A stretch of DNA of 59,466 nt, taken from Flavobacteriaceae bacterium (lineage in GTDB: Bacteria > Bacteroidota > Bacteroidia > Flavobacteriales > Flavobacteriaceae). Below are positions 36,401 through 44,028 of this stretch, one piece after another. The first letter of the stretch is position 1, and each line of letters begins with the position of its first letter. Below the pieces are notes generated by a model. That model had not been told where the DNA came from, did no database searches, and worked only from the letters and a program-made list of their open reading frames with translations. The stretch lies in NCBI GenBank assembly GCA_024635765.1, contig JAGXIE010000191.1, positions 1 through 59,466 of the forward strand, given 5' to 3'. The translations under genes were made by a program, and so were the position numbers.

Positions 36401-36680
36401 CTTGCTCCTTCATTGATGTAGAATACACATATTCCACACCTTTAATATTAGAAATTAATTGCTCTAGAGGTTTAATGACACGCGATTCCACTTCTGTAGG
36501 GCTTGCGCCTGGATAACCGACAAAAATATCTGCCATAGGCACATCAATTTGTGGCTCTTCTTCACGCGGAATCAAGAACGAACTGTAAACGCCAATGACC
36601 ATAAATACAATCATCAACAGTACGGTTAGCTTTGACTGTATAAAAACTTTTGCTATTTTTCCTGCGATACCTTCTTTCAT
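33486..36680 (-). CDS. RND efflux permease (HAE1-like)
   Basis: 1064 residues, twelve membrane segments in two halves with large periplasmic loops. VFVTGIVVDDSIIIAENMHRH is the TM4 region with the two Asp of the proton relay, and GGTIVSTVLTLLVVPLVYY closes TM12. GPPVLSTIVAEVYGP lies in the second periplasmic loop. The paired Asp point to the multidrug (HAE) branch rather than the heavy-metal CzcA branch, although the operon partners are thiol/metal-type genes. The stop overlaps the REP-like repeat by none; the start overlaps the adaptor gene by 4 bases (ATGA). Confidence 0.93.
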   Translation of the reverse strand: MKEGIAGKIAKVFIQSKLTVLLMIVFMVIGVYSSFLIPREEEPQIDVPMADIFVGYPGASPTEVESRVIKPLEQLISNIKGVEYVYSTSMKEQGMVIVQFYVGEDIERSFVKLYNEINKHMDQMPEGVTFPLVKTRAIDDVPILGLTLWSENYDDYQLSQMAQELEAEIKKVKDVAITHKIGGRNRQLRVILDKDKLAASGLDFLSVSEMIKANNSQLNSGSFDKNDTEYLVNTGKFLESATDVENLVVGVQQNQPVYLKQIATIIDGPEVPQNYVSLGFGKGSEKASDYKSEYPAVTISVAKRKGADAMKIADVIIDKVEHLRTTLIPNDVHVEVTRNYGETASKKVSELLLHLIGSIIAVTIVVMLAMGWRGGLVVFLSVPITFALTLLSYYMLDYTLNRITLFALVFVTGIVVDDSIIIAENMHRHFKMKRLPFKQAALYAINEVGNPTILATFTVIASVLPMAFVSGLMGPYMAPMPIGASIAMILSLFVALTITPYLGYIFLREKDKKGAEVKPEKPLEETLIYRIYNKFESPLLESKRKRWLFLGGTFLLLLGTMVLFFTKSVAVKMLPFDNKNEFQVVIDMPEGTTLERTGVVAQEIAQYISTRPEVVNYQNYIGTSAPITFNGLVRHYDLRGGSNMADIQVNLLDKEERSAQSHDIAKLLRPDIQKIASKYNANVKLVEVPPGPPVLSTIVAEVYGPDYNEQQKIADNIQQILNNTEDVVDVDWMVEDDQIEYQFEINKEKAMLYGVPPQQIAHTMNMALSNRAITTLYDEDASHQIGLVLALDEKDKSTITDISQLKVTSNQGNMIPIADLVDIKKTTAAKSIYHKNQKRVVYVLADMAGDLESPAYAILGMEEKLKEIPLPKGYEIKEMYLGQPDFEDDYTVKWDGEWQITLEVFRDLGIAFLGAIILIYILIVGWFQNFKAPIVMMVAIPLSLIGIILGHWIMGAFFTATSFIGMIALSGIMVRNSVLLIDFIDLRTAEGIPLKQATIEAGAIRTTPILLTAGTVVIGAFVILFDPIFQGLAISLMGGTIVSTVLTLLVVPLVYYMIEKKNYK

Positions 36681-37753
36681 TGTATTGATATTTTCACACC
36701 ATTATAAAGCTTCCCATCAGCAGAAACTATATAGGTTTCGTCTGCAGATAAACCAGAGAGCACTTCTACTTGGTTTCCAAAAGTTCTGCCCAAACGCAAC
36801 CAACGTAATAACGCTGTGTTATTTTGACTTACTGTGTAAACTCCAGACAACTGGCCATTAGTTACAACAGCTTCTTTTGGAATCAAAACCATTTCAGTAC
36901 TTGCTTTTCTCTCAACCGGAAATTGGACAGACACGAACATACCTGATAAAATTTCGGCATCCGTTTTGTTCAAAGCAACTTTTACTAAATATTGGCCTCC
37001 CGTATTTTTAGCTGAAGAACTGACTTCAGAGACTTTGCCCTCAATACTCTCATTAATTGACTTCACTATGACATCAACTTGAGACCCATTTTTTATTTGT
37101 GATATTTCGGTTTCAGGAACCATAGCTATGACCTCAAAATTTCCAGGAGACTCCATAGACACTAAAGGTTGCCCGGGATTTGCCATATCGCCTTCATCCG
37201 CAGCTACTGCGGTTATCATACCACTAAATGGTGCCATTATATTAGTATAGGCATATTGTGCATTGACCTCGTTCTTCATTTGTTTTGCAGACTCTAATCT
37301 GGCTTTTGCCATTTCATAACGCGCTGTCATATCATCGAGTTCTTTTTGCGAGGCGCTGTTGTCAGCAAACAAATTTTTAAAGCGGTTATAATCTTTCTGG
37401 GCATTATTAAAAGCTGCTGTAGCTTCTGTGATGCCCGCATTAGCTTGTGCACTTTTAGCTTGTAAATCGGTGTTGTTTATAGACACCAATAATTGACCTT
37501 TATTCACTTTGTCGCCCACATTGACTGTTACTTTATCGACAAATCCCATCATCCTGGTGCTCAATTCGGCACTGTTAACAGATTGAATTTTGCCGCTAAC
37601 AGATAAAAAAGGACTGTTATTAGATTCAGAGACTTTATTGACATTTACTTTGATTACAGGCGAATTGTCCGCCACAGATTGTTTGGTGTCATTACCACAG
37701 CTAGTAATTATAGAAGCAATTGCAATGATGATTATGTAAGTATATTTCTTCAT
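36677..37753 (-). CDS. RND periplasmic adaptor lipoprotein
   Basis: 358 residues with a lipoprotein signal ending ITSC. Membrane-fusion-protein layout: a lipoyl half-motif (MGFVDKVTVNVGDKVNKGQ), a helical hairpin (about 95-170, rich in A, Q and K), the second lipoyl half (NIMAPFSGMITAVAADEGD), and a beta-barrel (VIAMVPETEISQIKNGS). It joins the TolC channel and the RND permease and is translationally coupled to both. Confidence 0.92.
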   Translation of the reverse strand: MKKYTYIIIIAIASIITSCGNDTKQSVADNSPVIKVNVNKVSESNNSPFLSVSGKIQSVNSAELSTRMMGFVDKVTVNVGDKVNKGQLLVSINNTDLQAKSAQANAGITEATAAFNNAQKDYNRFKNLFADNSASQKELDDMTARYEMAKARLESAKQMKNEVNAQYAYTNIMAPFSGMITAVAADEGDMANPGQPLVSMESPGNFEVIAMVPETEISQIKNGSQVDVIVKSINESIEGKVSEVSSSAKNTGGQYLVKVALNKTDAEILSGMFVSVQFPVERKASTEMVLIPKEAVVTNGQLSGVYTVSQNNTALLRWLRLGRTFGNQVEVLSGLSADETYIVSADGKLYNGVKISIQ

Positions 37754-37761
37754 TTCGTAAA

Positions 37762-39075
37762 TTATTCTTTAGTTAAAAATTGTATATACGCTTGTGCATA
37801 GTTGTATTCAAAAATGGTTTGATAATGTTCTAGTTGCTTTTCTGCATATTGGGTTTCTGCGATTAGCAAATCGGATGTTTTTTCCAGTCCTTCATTAAAT
37901 CTATTGGCTCTAATCCTTAAGGACTCTTCAGATTGGTCCATGGCCAAGGTTGTTAAATTCAATTTATTTTTGGCATCGAGAAGCATTCGTTTAGCCTTGT
38001 TCAATTCTAAATTGCTTTGCGAAACATACTGCTCGTATTGCAGTTTTGATTTTTCAAATTCCGCTTTACTTTTTTGGGCTTTTCCAAAACGCTTAGAACC
38101 TTGAAAGAGATCCCAACTCAATTGTGCTCCAAATAAATACCCGTTGGCATCCCCTTGAAAAATTTGGTCATCATATAATTCATAACTGCCAAAAGCATTT
38201 AACCGAGGAAGAAAAGCCATCTTATCTGCTTTGTTCATAGCCTCATAAGCGTTTGATGCTAATTTCAAGGCTTTGATATCTGCACGATTATCAGAAACAC
38301 TAATTTTATTTTCATCATTAAGAGTATTTATCAATAGGCTGTCACTTGGGAGATATACCACATAGGCTTCATCATTCATCAAAAAAGACAAATAGTTAGA
38401 AGCGTTTTGTACGTTACTTTTAGCAGTTTGCAATTGATTTAGCACCTCGGTAACTCGTACTTCAACATTCAATACATCTGCACGTTGTAAATAGCCTTGC
38501 TTGAAGCGATTTTCCGCTAATTTCTTGTTAGCAAAAGCAGCTTCTAAAGCTTTTTCTAATACGTTAACCGCCTTATAAGCTAATTGTAATTGCATATATG
38601 CTTTTTCAACTTCAAAGGTTAAATAATCCTGTGTTCGTTCTGTTTTTAAAGACATCGCTTCCATTTTAGACTTAGCAGCTTTACGTTGATAAATCCCGTC
38701 TAAATTGATTAATGGTTGCTGAATCTCAAACTTCGTAGCGTAATTTTCAATTTGTGAAGGATTGTTGAGCAACGCTGGATTAAAATCATTTTGCGTCAAA
38801 ATCTCCTGATTTAATTTAGAACCAAATGCCATCAAGGGGTTGGTTGTTGCAAGCCCTGTGTGGCTTGCGGTGATATTTGGCAAAAGGACCGCGTTGGTTT
38901 GTCTATAATCAGCCCTAGCTTCTATGAACTCTTGTTCAGATATTTTAATGGAATTGTTCTGCTCGGAAACTTTGCCCAATACTTCAGACATTGAAATGGG
39001 TACTATTTCTTGCGCCTGAAGCATTGATATAAAGCCAAAAAAACCAATTATTATAATTATTATGTTGTTTTTCAT
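37762..39075 (-). CDS. TolC-family outer-membrane efflux channel
   Basis: I start it at ATG 39073-39075, which gives a proper signal (MKNNIIIIIIGFFGFISMLQAQ); an ATG four codons earlier is possible. About 437 residues with two TolC repeats: long helices such as EKAYMQLQLAYKAVNVLEKALE and ANRFNEGLEKTSDLLIAETQY, with the barrel strands between them. First gene of the efflux operon, with the adaptor 8 bases later and a GTAAC-N4-GTTAC operator upstream. Confidence 0.91.
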   Translation of the reverse strand: MKNNIIIIIIGFFGFISMLQAQEIVPISMSEVLGKVSEQNNSIKISEQEFIEARADYRQTNAVLLPNITASHTGLATTNPLMAFGSKLNQEILTQNDFNPALLNNPSQIENYATKFEIQQPLINLDGIYQRKAAKSKMEAMSLKTERTQDYLTFEVEKAYMQLQLAYKAVNVLEKALEAAFANKKLAENRFKQGYLQRADVLNVEVRVTEVLNQLQTAKSNVQNASNYLSFLMNDEAYVVYLPSDSLLINTLNDENKISVSDNRADIKALKLASNAYEAMNKADKMAFLPRLNAFGSYELYDDQIFQGDANGYLFGAQLSWDLFQGSKRFGKAQKSKAEFEKSKLQYEQYVSQSNLELNKAKRMLLDAKNKLNLTTLAMDQSEESLRIRANRFNEGLEKTSDLLIAETQYAEKQLEHYQTIFEYNYAQAYIQFLTKE

Positions 39076-39095
39076 ACTTGTAAACATTTATACTG

Positions 39096-39139
39096 CAAAA
39101 GTAACTTCCGCATAAACTTTACACAGTAACTTATGTTAC
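39096..39139 (-). promoter_or_regulatory. Efflux-operon promoter with a Crp/Fnr-type operator
   Basis: Minus strand, in order: GTAAC-ATAA-GTTAC palindrome (39126-39139), 22 bases, then TACTTTTG (39103 to 39096), which fits the Bacteroidetes -7 consensus TAnnTTTG. Transcription would start near 39089, so the palindrome is centred about 43 bases upstream, a class II activator position. No TTG is at -33, as is usual for activated promoters. The start codon follows about 14 bases later. The same arrangement recurs at 43376-43419. Confidence 0.62.
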
Positions 39140-39143
39140 ATAC

Positions 39144-39171
39144 AAAAAAAACACCCTAGTGGGAGTGTGTT
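39144..39171 (-). terminator. Rho-independent terminator of the MBL-rhodanese gene
   Basis: Minus strand: ACACTCCC, 4-base loop, GGGTGT and then eight T. It is about 130 bases after the stop of the gene at 39304. Confidence 0.65.
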
Positions 39172-39303
39172 ATACTATTGAGCGGTCCAGACACGGACAG
39201 TTGGTTATAATAATTTTAATGACGAGATTAAAAGGCATTCATATCGGACCAAATCTTTGGGACCGATGTTCTTTGGGTTATGCCCTCATCTGTCAGAAGT
39301 CAT

Positions 39304-40647
39304 TTAATCTTGAAATTTTTTTACTTTTTCACCTAAATCAAAAACGTTCACCTTATCAACCATGCTTGCTACAATGCTGCTACCTGTTGCGCTTCTATAG
39401 CCACCTTCGCAATGCACTACAATGGGTTTATCAGTTGGGATATCATCTTTAGAATTTCTCAACTCATTAAGTGGAATAGGAATCGCACTCTCGAAAAACT
39501 TACCTTCAGACACTTCACTCTTATTTCTTATGTCTATAATGGTATAGGCCTCTTTATTCTTGTTGAAACTTTCAAAATCAAATGTATCGGATTTTTCGAG
39601 TGACTTTTTAGTAAGGGTAATAACAGCCTTTACTTGGCCCTCGTATCCTATTTTAGCAATACGCTCAAGGACGTCCTCTCGATCATCAACAGAATTAATG
39701 ACGACATAAAAATTTTCTTCCGGTTTGACAATGGTTCCAAGCCAAGTTTCAATTTTGTCGTCTTCACTACGCGCCATAATATTAATGCTGTTTGGGAGAT
39801 GATTCATTTTAAAATCGGCTTCATCTCTGACGTCTATGACCAGACTATTTTGAGGTAGTTCTTTAACGCCGATCATTAGTGGGATGTTACCAATACTTTC
39901 ACCAAAATTGCGCGCACCATGTTTATTAATATCAACATCATAACCAAAATAAGAAGGAATAAAAGGCGGATCTTTCAATATAAAGTCCACAAATTCTTCT
40001 TCGGTTTGTTCTTTGAAGGCCCAATTACCAGTGCGTTCATTACCCAAGGTGCTCGAAGCATCTGAACTCATGTTTTTACCGCACAACGATCCTGCTCCAT
40101 GCGCTGGATACACCAAGGTTTCATCGGGTAAATGATCAAATTTATTTTGAATTGTATGATACATGCTTTTGGCCAACTTTTCTCTTGTAGCCTTCATGTT
40201 ACCTGATTTTTCACGTAAGTCGGGCCTTCCAACATCTCCAATAAACAAGGTGTCACCAGAAAACATGACATACTTATCTTTATCATCTTTGGCAATAATG
40301 GTAATTCCGTCGGGAGAATGTCCGGGAGTATTCATTGCAGAAAACGTTACTTTCCCCAGTTTAAAAATATCTCCATCGTCAAAGGTTTGATGTGGATAAT
40401 CGGCATCAACTAATTTACTTGCATATATGGTTGCACCCGTTTCCTTATGTATTTGTAAATGACTACTTATAAAGTCGGCGTGAGGATGTGTTTCAAATAC
40501 AGCCACAATTTTGGCGTTATTTTCTTCAGCATATCTATAATATGGCATAGGGTTTCTCGCCGGATCCACTAATGCCATTTTGCCTTCACTTATGATGGTA
40601 TAAGAGTAATGAGCGAGGGGTTTATCTTGAAATTGTTTAATTATCAT
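39304..40647 (-). CDS. MBL-fold hydrolase fused to two rhodanese domains (persulfide dioxygenase-like)
   Basis: 447 residues. The N-terminal metallo-beta-lactamase domain has THPHADFISSH (metal site, about 53-63), NTPGHSPDGI and FSGDTLFIGDVGRPDL, as in the ETHE1/persulfide dioxygenase and sulfurtransferase-fusion group. Two rhodanese domains follow at about 255-345 and 355-445. The first has no clear Cys (YVVINSVDDRE). The second has VVHCEGGYRSATG with the sulfur-carrying Cys. This suggests a role in sulfide/persulfide oxidation or sulfane-sulfur transfer in the cytoplasm. A weak operator-like site lies upstream at 40733-40746. Confidence 0.88.
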   Translation of the reverse strand: MIIKQFQDKPLAHYSYTIISEGKMALVDPARNPMPYYRYAEENNAKIVAVFETHPHADFISSHLQIHKETGATIYASKLVDADYPHQTFDDGDIFKLGKVTFSAMNTPGHSPDGITIIAKDDKDKYVMFSGDTLFIGDVGRPDLREKSGNMKATREKLAKSMYHTIQNKFDHLPDETLVYPAHGAGSLCGKNMSSDASSTLGNERTGNWAFKEQTEEEFVDFILKDPPFIPSYFGYDVDINKHGARNFGESIGNIPLMIGVKELPQNSLVIDVRDEADFKMNHLPNSINIMARSEDDKIETWLGTIVKPEENFYVVINSVDDREDVLERIAKIGYEGQVKAVITLTKKSLEKSDTFDFESFNKNKEAYTIIDIRNKSEVSEGKFFESAIPIPLNELRNSKDDIPTDKPIVVHCEGGYRSATGSSIVASMVDKVNVFDLGEKVKKFQD

Positions 40648-40732
40648 AATTACAGGTATTTAATTTACTAAAATCTATTGTAAACGGGTTTTGAATTGTT
40701 AAAAATCAAAACAATTTTACATTATTGGTCTG

Positions 40733-40746
40733 GTGAAACAAGTTAC
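40733..40746 (-). promoter_or_regulatory. Degenerate GTAAC-N4-GTTAC site upstream of the MBL-rhodanese gene
   Basis: Reads GTAAC-TTGT-TTCAC on the minus strand: one perfect half, the other with two changes. A TTGTTTTG sequence (one change from the -7 consensus) is at 40707-40714, but spacing is 4 bases shorter than in the two better sites. Confidence 0.3.
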
Positions 40747-40803
40747 AAACATAATTTCATTTGTGTTGATTGAGCCTCCATGGTCTCAAAATTCTTTCAT
40801 TTT

Positions 40804-41265
40804 TCAAGCTTTAAATAATTTTGGAAAAAATCTGCCTGTTTGCTTTTTATAGGTTTTATAGTTGCTGAATCGCTCCATCAATTTTTTTTCTTCATAAGTT
40901 GATTTAATTATAAAAACGATCAAGAGCAGGATTGTGATTGCCATCTTATAAAGTGATGCACTATATAAGGCATATCCGGTAAAAATCAAAAGAACACCAG
41001 TGTAAATAGGATGTCTTTCGTATTTATATAAGCCATTTTGAATGAGTTGAGAATTTGCTTTTGGGGTGGGAAAAGGAGATAGGTTTTTGTTTAATTGTAA
41101 AATAGATAAGATCAGAATTAGTACACCGAAAATGCCAATCACTAAACCAAAAGCTCGAAATGTGAATGGTATTACAATATCAAAAATTGCAAAATCAAGC
41201 AAATAGGCTATGAATATAATCCCCTGTAAAGCAACAAGAATATAATCTTTAGCGCGTAGTTTCAT
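40804..41265 (-). CDS. Isoprenylcysteine-carboxyl-methyltransferase-family membrane protein
   Basis: I start it at ATG 41263-41265 (MKLRAKDYILVALQG); a longer start at 41289 adds 8 residues. About 153 residues with four membrane helices. LIQNGLYKYERHPIYTG is the RHP motif of the ICMT/PEMT methyltransferase family, followed by EEKKLMERF and YKKQTGRF. It may methylate a thiol or lipid; it is not part of prenyl-protein biology in bacteria. Neighbouring genes are a thiopurine-type methyltransferase and thioredoxin, so a thiol substrate is a reasonable guess. Confidence 0.82.
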   Translation of the reverse strand: MKLRAKDYILVALQGIIFIAYLLDFAIFDIVIPFTFRAFGLVIGIFGVLILILSILQLNKNLSPFPTPKANSQLIQNGLYKYERHPIYTGVLLIFTGYALYSASLYKMAITILLLIVFIIKSTYEEKKLMERFSNYKTYKKQTGRFFPKLFKA

Positions 41266-41357
41266 CGTGTTACATAAAAGTAGGAACATCTAAATTTACC
41301 AAAAAGCGTAGCGGCATTAAAATCATTTGGGGTTAAATAATCTAAAATAAATAGATT

Positions 41358-41942
41358 TCATTGCTTTTTCTGGGCCATAAAAAACAATTCCTTTGTGGTT
41401 CTCGTGTGATGGGAATTGTGGGCATTTTCCATTACCAAGATATCAAAATAAGGACTGAAATAATCAAGATATTCTGTTTTGGATCCTCCAAATGGAGGTT
41501 CGTTGGTATTTAAAGGTGCGTCAAAAAGTAAACCAACAATTTTTCCGTTACGATTTAGTAATTCAAAAGCTTTTACAGTGTATGCTGGTCTTAAATTTGG
41601 ATCTATAGCACAAAAGAAAGTTTGTTCTATTATTAAGTCAAAAGACTTTTCTAAATAGAAAAAATTGTTTTGAATTAAATGTGCTGAAGGGAATGACGGC
41701 ACACGAAGCTTGACGTTATACAATGCGGTTTTAGAAAGATCTATGACGTACACATTTTTAAACCCACGATGGTGTAAATATTCTGCTTCATAAGAATTTC
41801 CCCCTCCAGGAATCAAAATCTTCAAATTTTTATCGGTCAATTGATCAAAATAGGCCTTTAGAGGCGGTGAGATTTCGCCCAAATCCCAACCGATGTCTTT
41901 AGTTTTATAGCGATTGTCCCAAAAGTCTTCAGATAAACTCAC
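41358..41942 (-). CDS. Thiopurine S-methyltransferase (TPMT)-family protein
   Basis: 194 residues, start GTG 41940-41942, overlapping the thioredoxin stop by one base. KILIPGGGNSYEAEYLHHRG is the SAM-binding motif I, preceded by the FWDNRYKTKDIGWDLG block that marks this family. Homologues methylate thiols, selenite or tellurite. With thioredoxin, cytochrome and rhodanese genes coupled to it, detoxification of reactive sulfur or a metalloid is the likely theme. Confidence 0.86.
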   Translation of the reverse strand: MSLSEDFWDNRYKTKDIGWDLGEISPPLKAYFDQLTDKNLKILIPGGGNSYEAEYLHHRGFKNVYVIDLSKTALYNVKLRVPSFPSAHLIQNNFFYLEKSFDLIIEQTFFCAIDPNLRPAYTVKAFELLNRNGKIVGLLFDAPLNTNEPPFGGSKTEYLDYFSPYFDILVMENAHNSHHTRTTKELFFMAQKKQ

Positions 41943-42238
41943 TAATTATTAGTCTTAATGATGTTTATAATTTCTTCTTTTTGAAGTACGCCAGATTGTC
42001 TCCATACTTGCTTACCGTTTTTAAACAAAATCATTGTAGGCACACCTCTTACTTGATATTTAGCGGCTAATGGTTGATTTTTATCCACATCAATTTTGAT
42101 GATTGACAGAGAATCACCTAAAGAATCTTTGACATCCTTGAGAATTGGTCCCATTAGCTTACAAGGCCCACACCATTCGGCAAAAAAATCAATCAGAACA
42201 GGCTTTTCTTGGTTTATTAATTTTGAAAAATTACTCAT
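41942..42238 (-). CDS. Thioredoxin
   Basis: 98 residues with the redox motif EWCGPCKLMGP and cis-Pro loop VRGVPTMILFKNGK. No signal peptide, so cytoplasmic. It overlaps both flanking genes by a single base, so it is made with the cytochrome and TPMT proteins. It could reduce disulfides or persulfides made by the rhodanese partners. Confidence 0.93.
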   Translation of the reverse strand: MSNFSKLINQEKPVLIDFFAEWCGPCKLMGPILKDVKDSLGDSLSIIKIDVDKNQPLAAKYQVRGVPTMILFKNGKQVWRQSGVLQKEEIINIIKTNN

Positions 42239-42699
42239 TATTGTTTATCTTTTTTCATTTCTTTAAAATGATCTTCAAACCATTCAGGTTCTTCAATATC
42301 ATAATCATACATATAATCAGTTATTTGTGTAATAACCTCTTTTGAGAAAGGTTGTTTAGGCATGACTCCAAAACGTCTGACCGCACCAAACATTTTTGCT
42401 TCTTCTACCTTTGGATTTTCAATCCACAATAAGATAGAATTTGTAAACTCCTCTTTGGTTGTGCCCAGATAAATATAGTGTTTTTTTACAGCTATCATGG
42501 GTGGTGCCAATCGATTGTCATGACTTGCCGTTGGACTATGGCAGACATAACAGTGCGTTTCCATTAATTTTTTCCCTGGATGCTCATCACTTTTATTGAT
42601 TTCATTACTTGCAACATATTCTGTTATTTGTTGGCTATTCTCTTTACAGCTTAAAAATAATAAAAATAAAATCAGAGAAATGGTTATTGTGTTTTTCAT
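42238..42699 (-). CDS. Periplasmic mono-haem cytochrome c lipoprotein
   Basis: I start it at ATG 42697-42699 (MKNTITISLILFLLFLSC, a lipoprotein signal); a longer ORF start upstream would put 9 polar residues in front. About 153 residues. METHCYVCHSP has the CxxCH haem site. Met ligands are plausible in FGVMPKQPF. It would accept electrons in the periplasm, perhaps from thiosulfate or sulfite oxidation. One-base overlap with thioredoxin and 4-base overlap with the HMA gene. Confidence 0.86.
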   Translation of the reverse strand: MKNTITISLILFLLFLSCKENSQQITEYVASNEINKSDEHPGKKLMETHCYVCHSPTASHDNRLAPPMIAVKKHYIYLGTTKEEFTNSILLWIENPKVEEAKMFGAVRRFGVMPKQPFSKEVITQITDYMYDYDIEEPEWFEDHFKEMKKDKQ

Positions 42700-42968
42700 A
42701 TTGTATTCATTTTTCCTAGAGCACAATTTATATAAGATCTTCCTTTATACAATAATCTATTTGCTTCATCAATTGATGGGTATCCGATTTCCTTGAGTTT
42801 TAATTGCACTGCATGTAAAGCTTCTTCCTGATTATAATCAAAATACACTTTGCTGTCTTCAATGTCAATTTCTACATTAGTAATATTTTCAATTTCGGTC
42901 AGTTTTTTGGTGATTGAATTCACACAATCATTACATTTTAAATTTTGAATAATAATAAAGGCTCTCAT
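42696..42968 (-). CDS. Heavy-metal-associated (HMA) domain protein
   Basis: 90 residues, ferredoxin-like HMA fold. KCNDCVNSITKKL is the CxxC metal-binding loop and DSKVYFDYN the later strand. It resembles a copper chaperone, but the loop spacing (LKCNDC) and a third Cys near the end (INCALG) are not those of CopZ. Overlaps the cytochrome by 4 bases (ATGA). Confidence 0.83.
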   Translation of the reverse strand: MRAFIIIQNLKCNDCVNSITKKLTEIENITNVEIDIEDSKVYFDYNQEEALHAVQLKLKEIGYPSIDEANRLLYKGRSYINCALGKMNTI

Positions 42969-42974
42969 ATGATG

Positions 42975-43340
42975 TTAATTTGACCAGTTTAAATAACCTC
43001 CTTCTAAATCATAAATTTGTTTAAAACCCAAATCCATTAGTTTATTTCCTGCCAGCCTACTTCGATTGCCACTTTTACAGTAAAGATATACCGGTTGTTC
43101 CTTTTCCAGTTTGCTAAATTCTACGTTAAACGTTTTTGAATAAAAATCAATGTTTTTTGCCCCTTCAATATGTCCGGAATTGAATTCTTGAGGAGTCCTG
43201 ACATCAATTAATTGTATCTTTTTCTGTTGGATGGAATCATTAAAAGTTTGCACGTCCAATACTTTAAACTGTGTGTTTTGTTGAGCATTCGCTAAAAAAA
43301 GAGAACCTATTAATGCCATAGTGCTTAAAAGTTTTTTCAT
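42975..43340 (-). CDS. Secreted single-domain rhodanese
   Basis: I start it at ATG 43338-43340 (MKKLLSTMALIGSLFLANAQ, a signal peptide); the longer ORF at 43412 starts inside the operator. 121 residues. LIDVRTPQEFNSGHIEGA opens the rhodanese domain and YLYCKSGNRSRLAG carries the sulfur-binding Cys, with the positively charged loop of thiosulfate or persulfide sulfurtransferases. Periplasmic. First gene of the redox operon, controlled from the 43376-43419 promoter. Confidence 0.9.
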   Translation of the reverse strand: MKKLLSTMALIGSLFLANAQQNTQFKVLDVQTFNDSIQQKKIQLIDVRTPQEFNSGHIEGAKNIDFYSKTFNVEFSKLEKEQPVYLYCKSGNRSRLAGNKLMDLGFKQIYDLEGGYLNWSN

Positions 43341-43819
43341 GTTATTTTTAAATAAATCGCTGCTTTTGGTTTGTGTAAAGTTAGATACTTTGTTATATTG
43401 GTACAGTAACAAAAGTTACAAAATGAGATGATGTCAATAGATTATAGAAGGTGTAAAAAGTTTAAAAAACAGAAAATTATAAGCGTGATATCTACTCGAG
43501 TTAATAATATTCGAATTAAGGGCCATTTCTAAAGAAACCAAAAGAAAAGTTGTTGCGTATATAGAGTGTTGAATACTAAATAATAAAAAGTTAAGTTTTA
43601 GTTATATAGACACTAGGTTGCATCTATAAATACTAAAAAATACAGAATTCATATCACCTTTACTGTTATAAAAAACATATATTTGAAGGATTAAAAATCA
43701 TTAAAAATGCTCGAAAAAAGATGTATTTCATCGATGTTTTTTGCATTTGGTAGATGTTTTTTTCAAGTTTTATTTTGCTGCCTCGCTTTTTTTTATACAT
43801 TTACAGCATAATTTTCATA
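43341..43819. other. Gene-free divergent intergenic region between rhodanese and small secreted protein
   Basis: Holds the 43376-43419 promoter/operator for the redox operon. TATATTTG at 43678-43685 matches the -7 consensus and could serve the small gene at 43820, about 135 bases downstream, but no TTG is at -33. Between 43730 and 43790 the DNA is poly-T rich. Nothing coding seen. Confidence 0.45.
43376..43419 (-). promoter_or_regulatory. Rhodanese-operon promoter with a Crp/Fnr-type operator
   Basis: Minus strand: GTAAC-TTTT-GTTAC palindrome (43406-43419), 22 bases, then TAACTTTA (43383 to 43376), one change from TAnnTTTG. Operator centre to -7 distance is the same as in the efflux promoter (36.5 bases), and both sites continue GTTACTGT. 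Leader to the start codon is about 30 bases. Confidence 0.62.
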
Positions 43820-44020
43820 ATGGGATTACAATACAAGAAATTTTTAGCCTCAATCTTATTTGTACTAATAAGTGTTGTGTGCATTGCGCAGGAAGGTCAA
43901 CCACCGCCGCCAACACCGCCGCCGCCGCCAGGGTTTCCAATTGATGATGCCCTTCCATTGCTTTTTATTTTAGCTCTATTCCTCGGTATTTATAGAAAAT
44001 TAAAGCTTAATAAGAGATAA
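43820..44020 (+). CDS. Small secreted proline-rich protein with a PID-type C-terminal sorting-like motif
   Basis: 66 residues from ATG 43820 (MGLQYKKFLASILFVLISVVCIAQ signal). The mature part is a Pro run (PPPPTPPPPP), then GFPIDDALPLLFILALFLGIY and a basic tail KLKLNKR. The PIDD plus hydrophobic helix plus basic end is a recurrent flavobacterial pattern (called PID-CTERM in some annotations, as I recall), suggesting sorting or membrane retention. Longer upstream start codons are unlikely. Nothing is known of its function. Confidence 0.68.
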   Translation: MGLQYKKFLASILFVLISVVCIAQEGQPPPPTPPPPPGFPIDDALPLLFILALFLGIYRKLKLNKR

Positions 44021-44028
44021 TACTCTTT

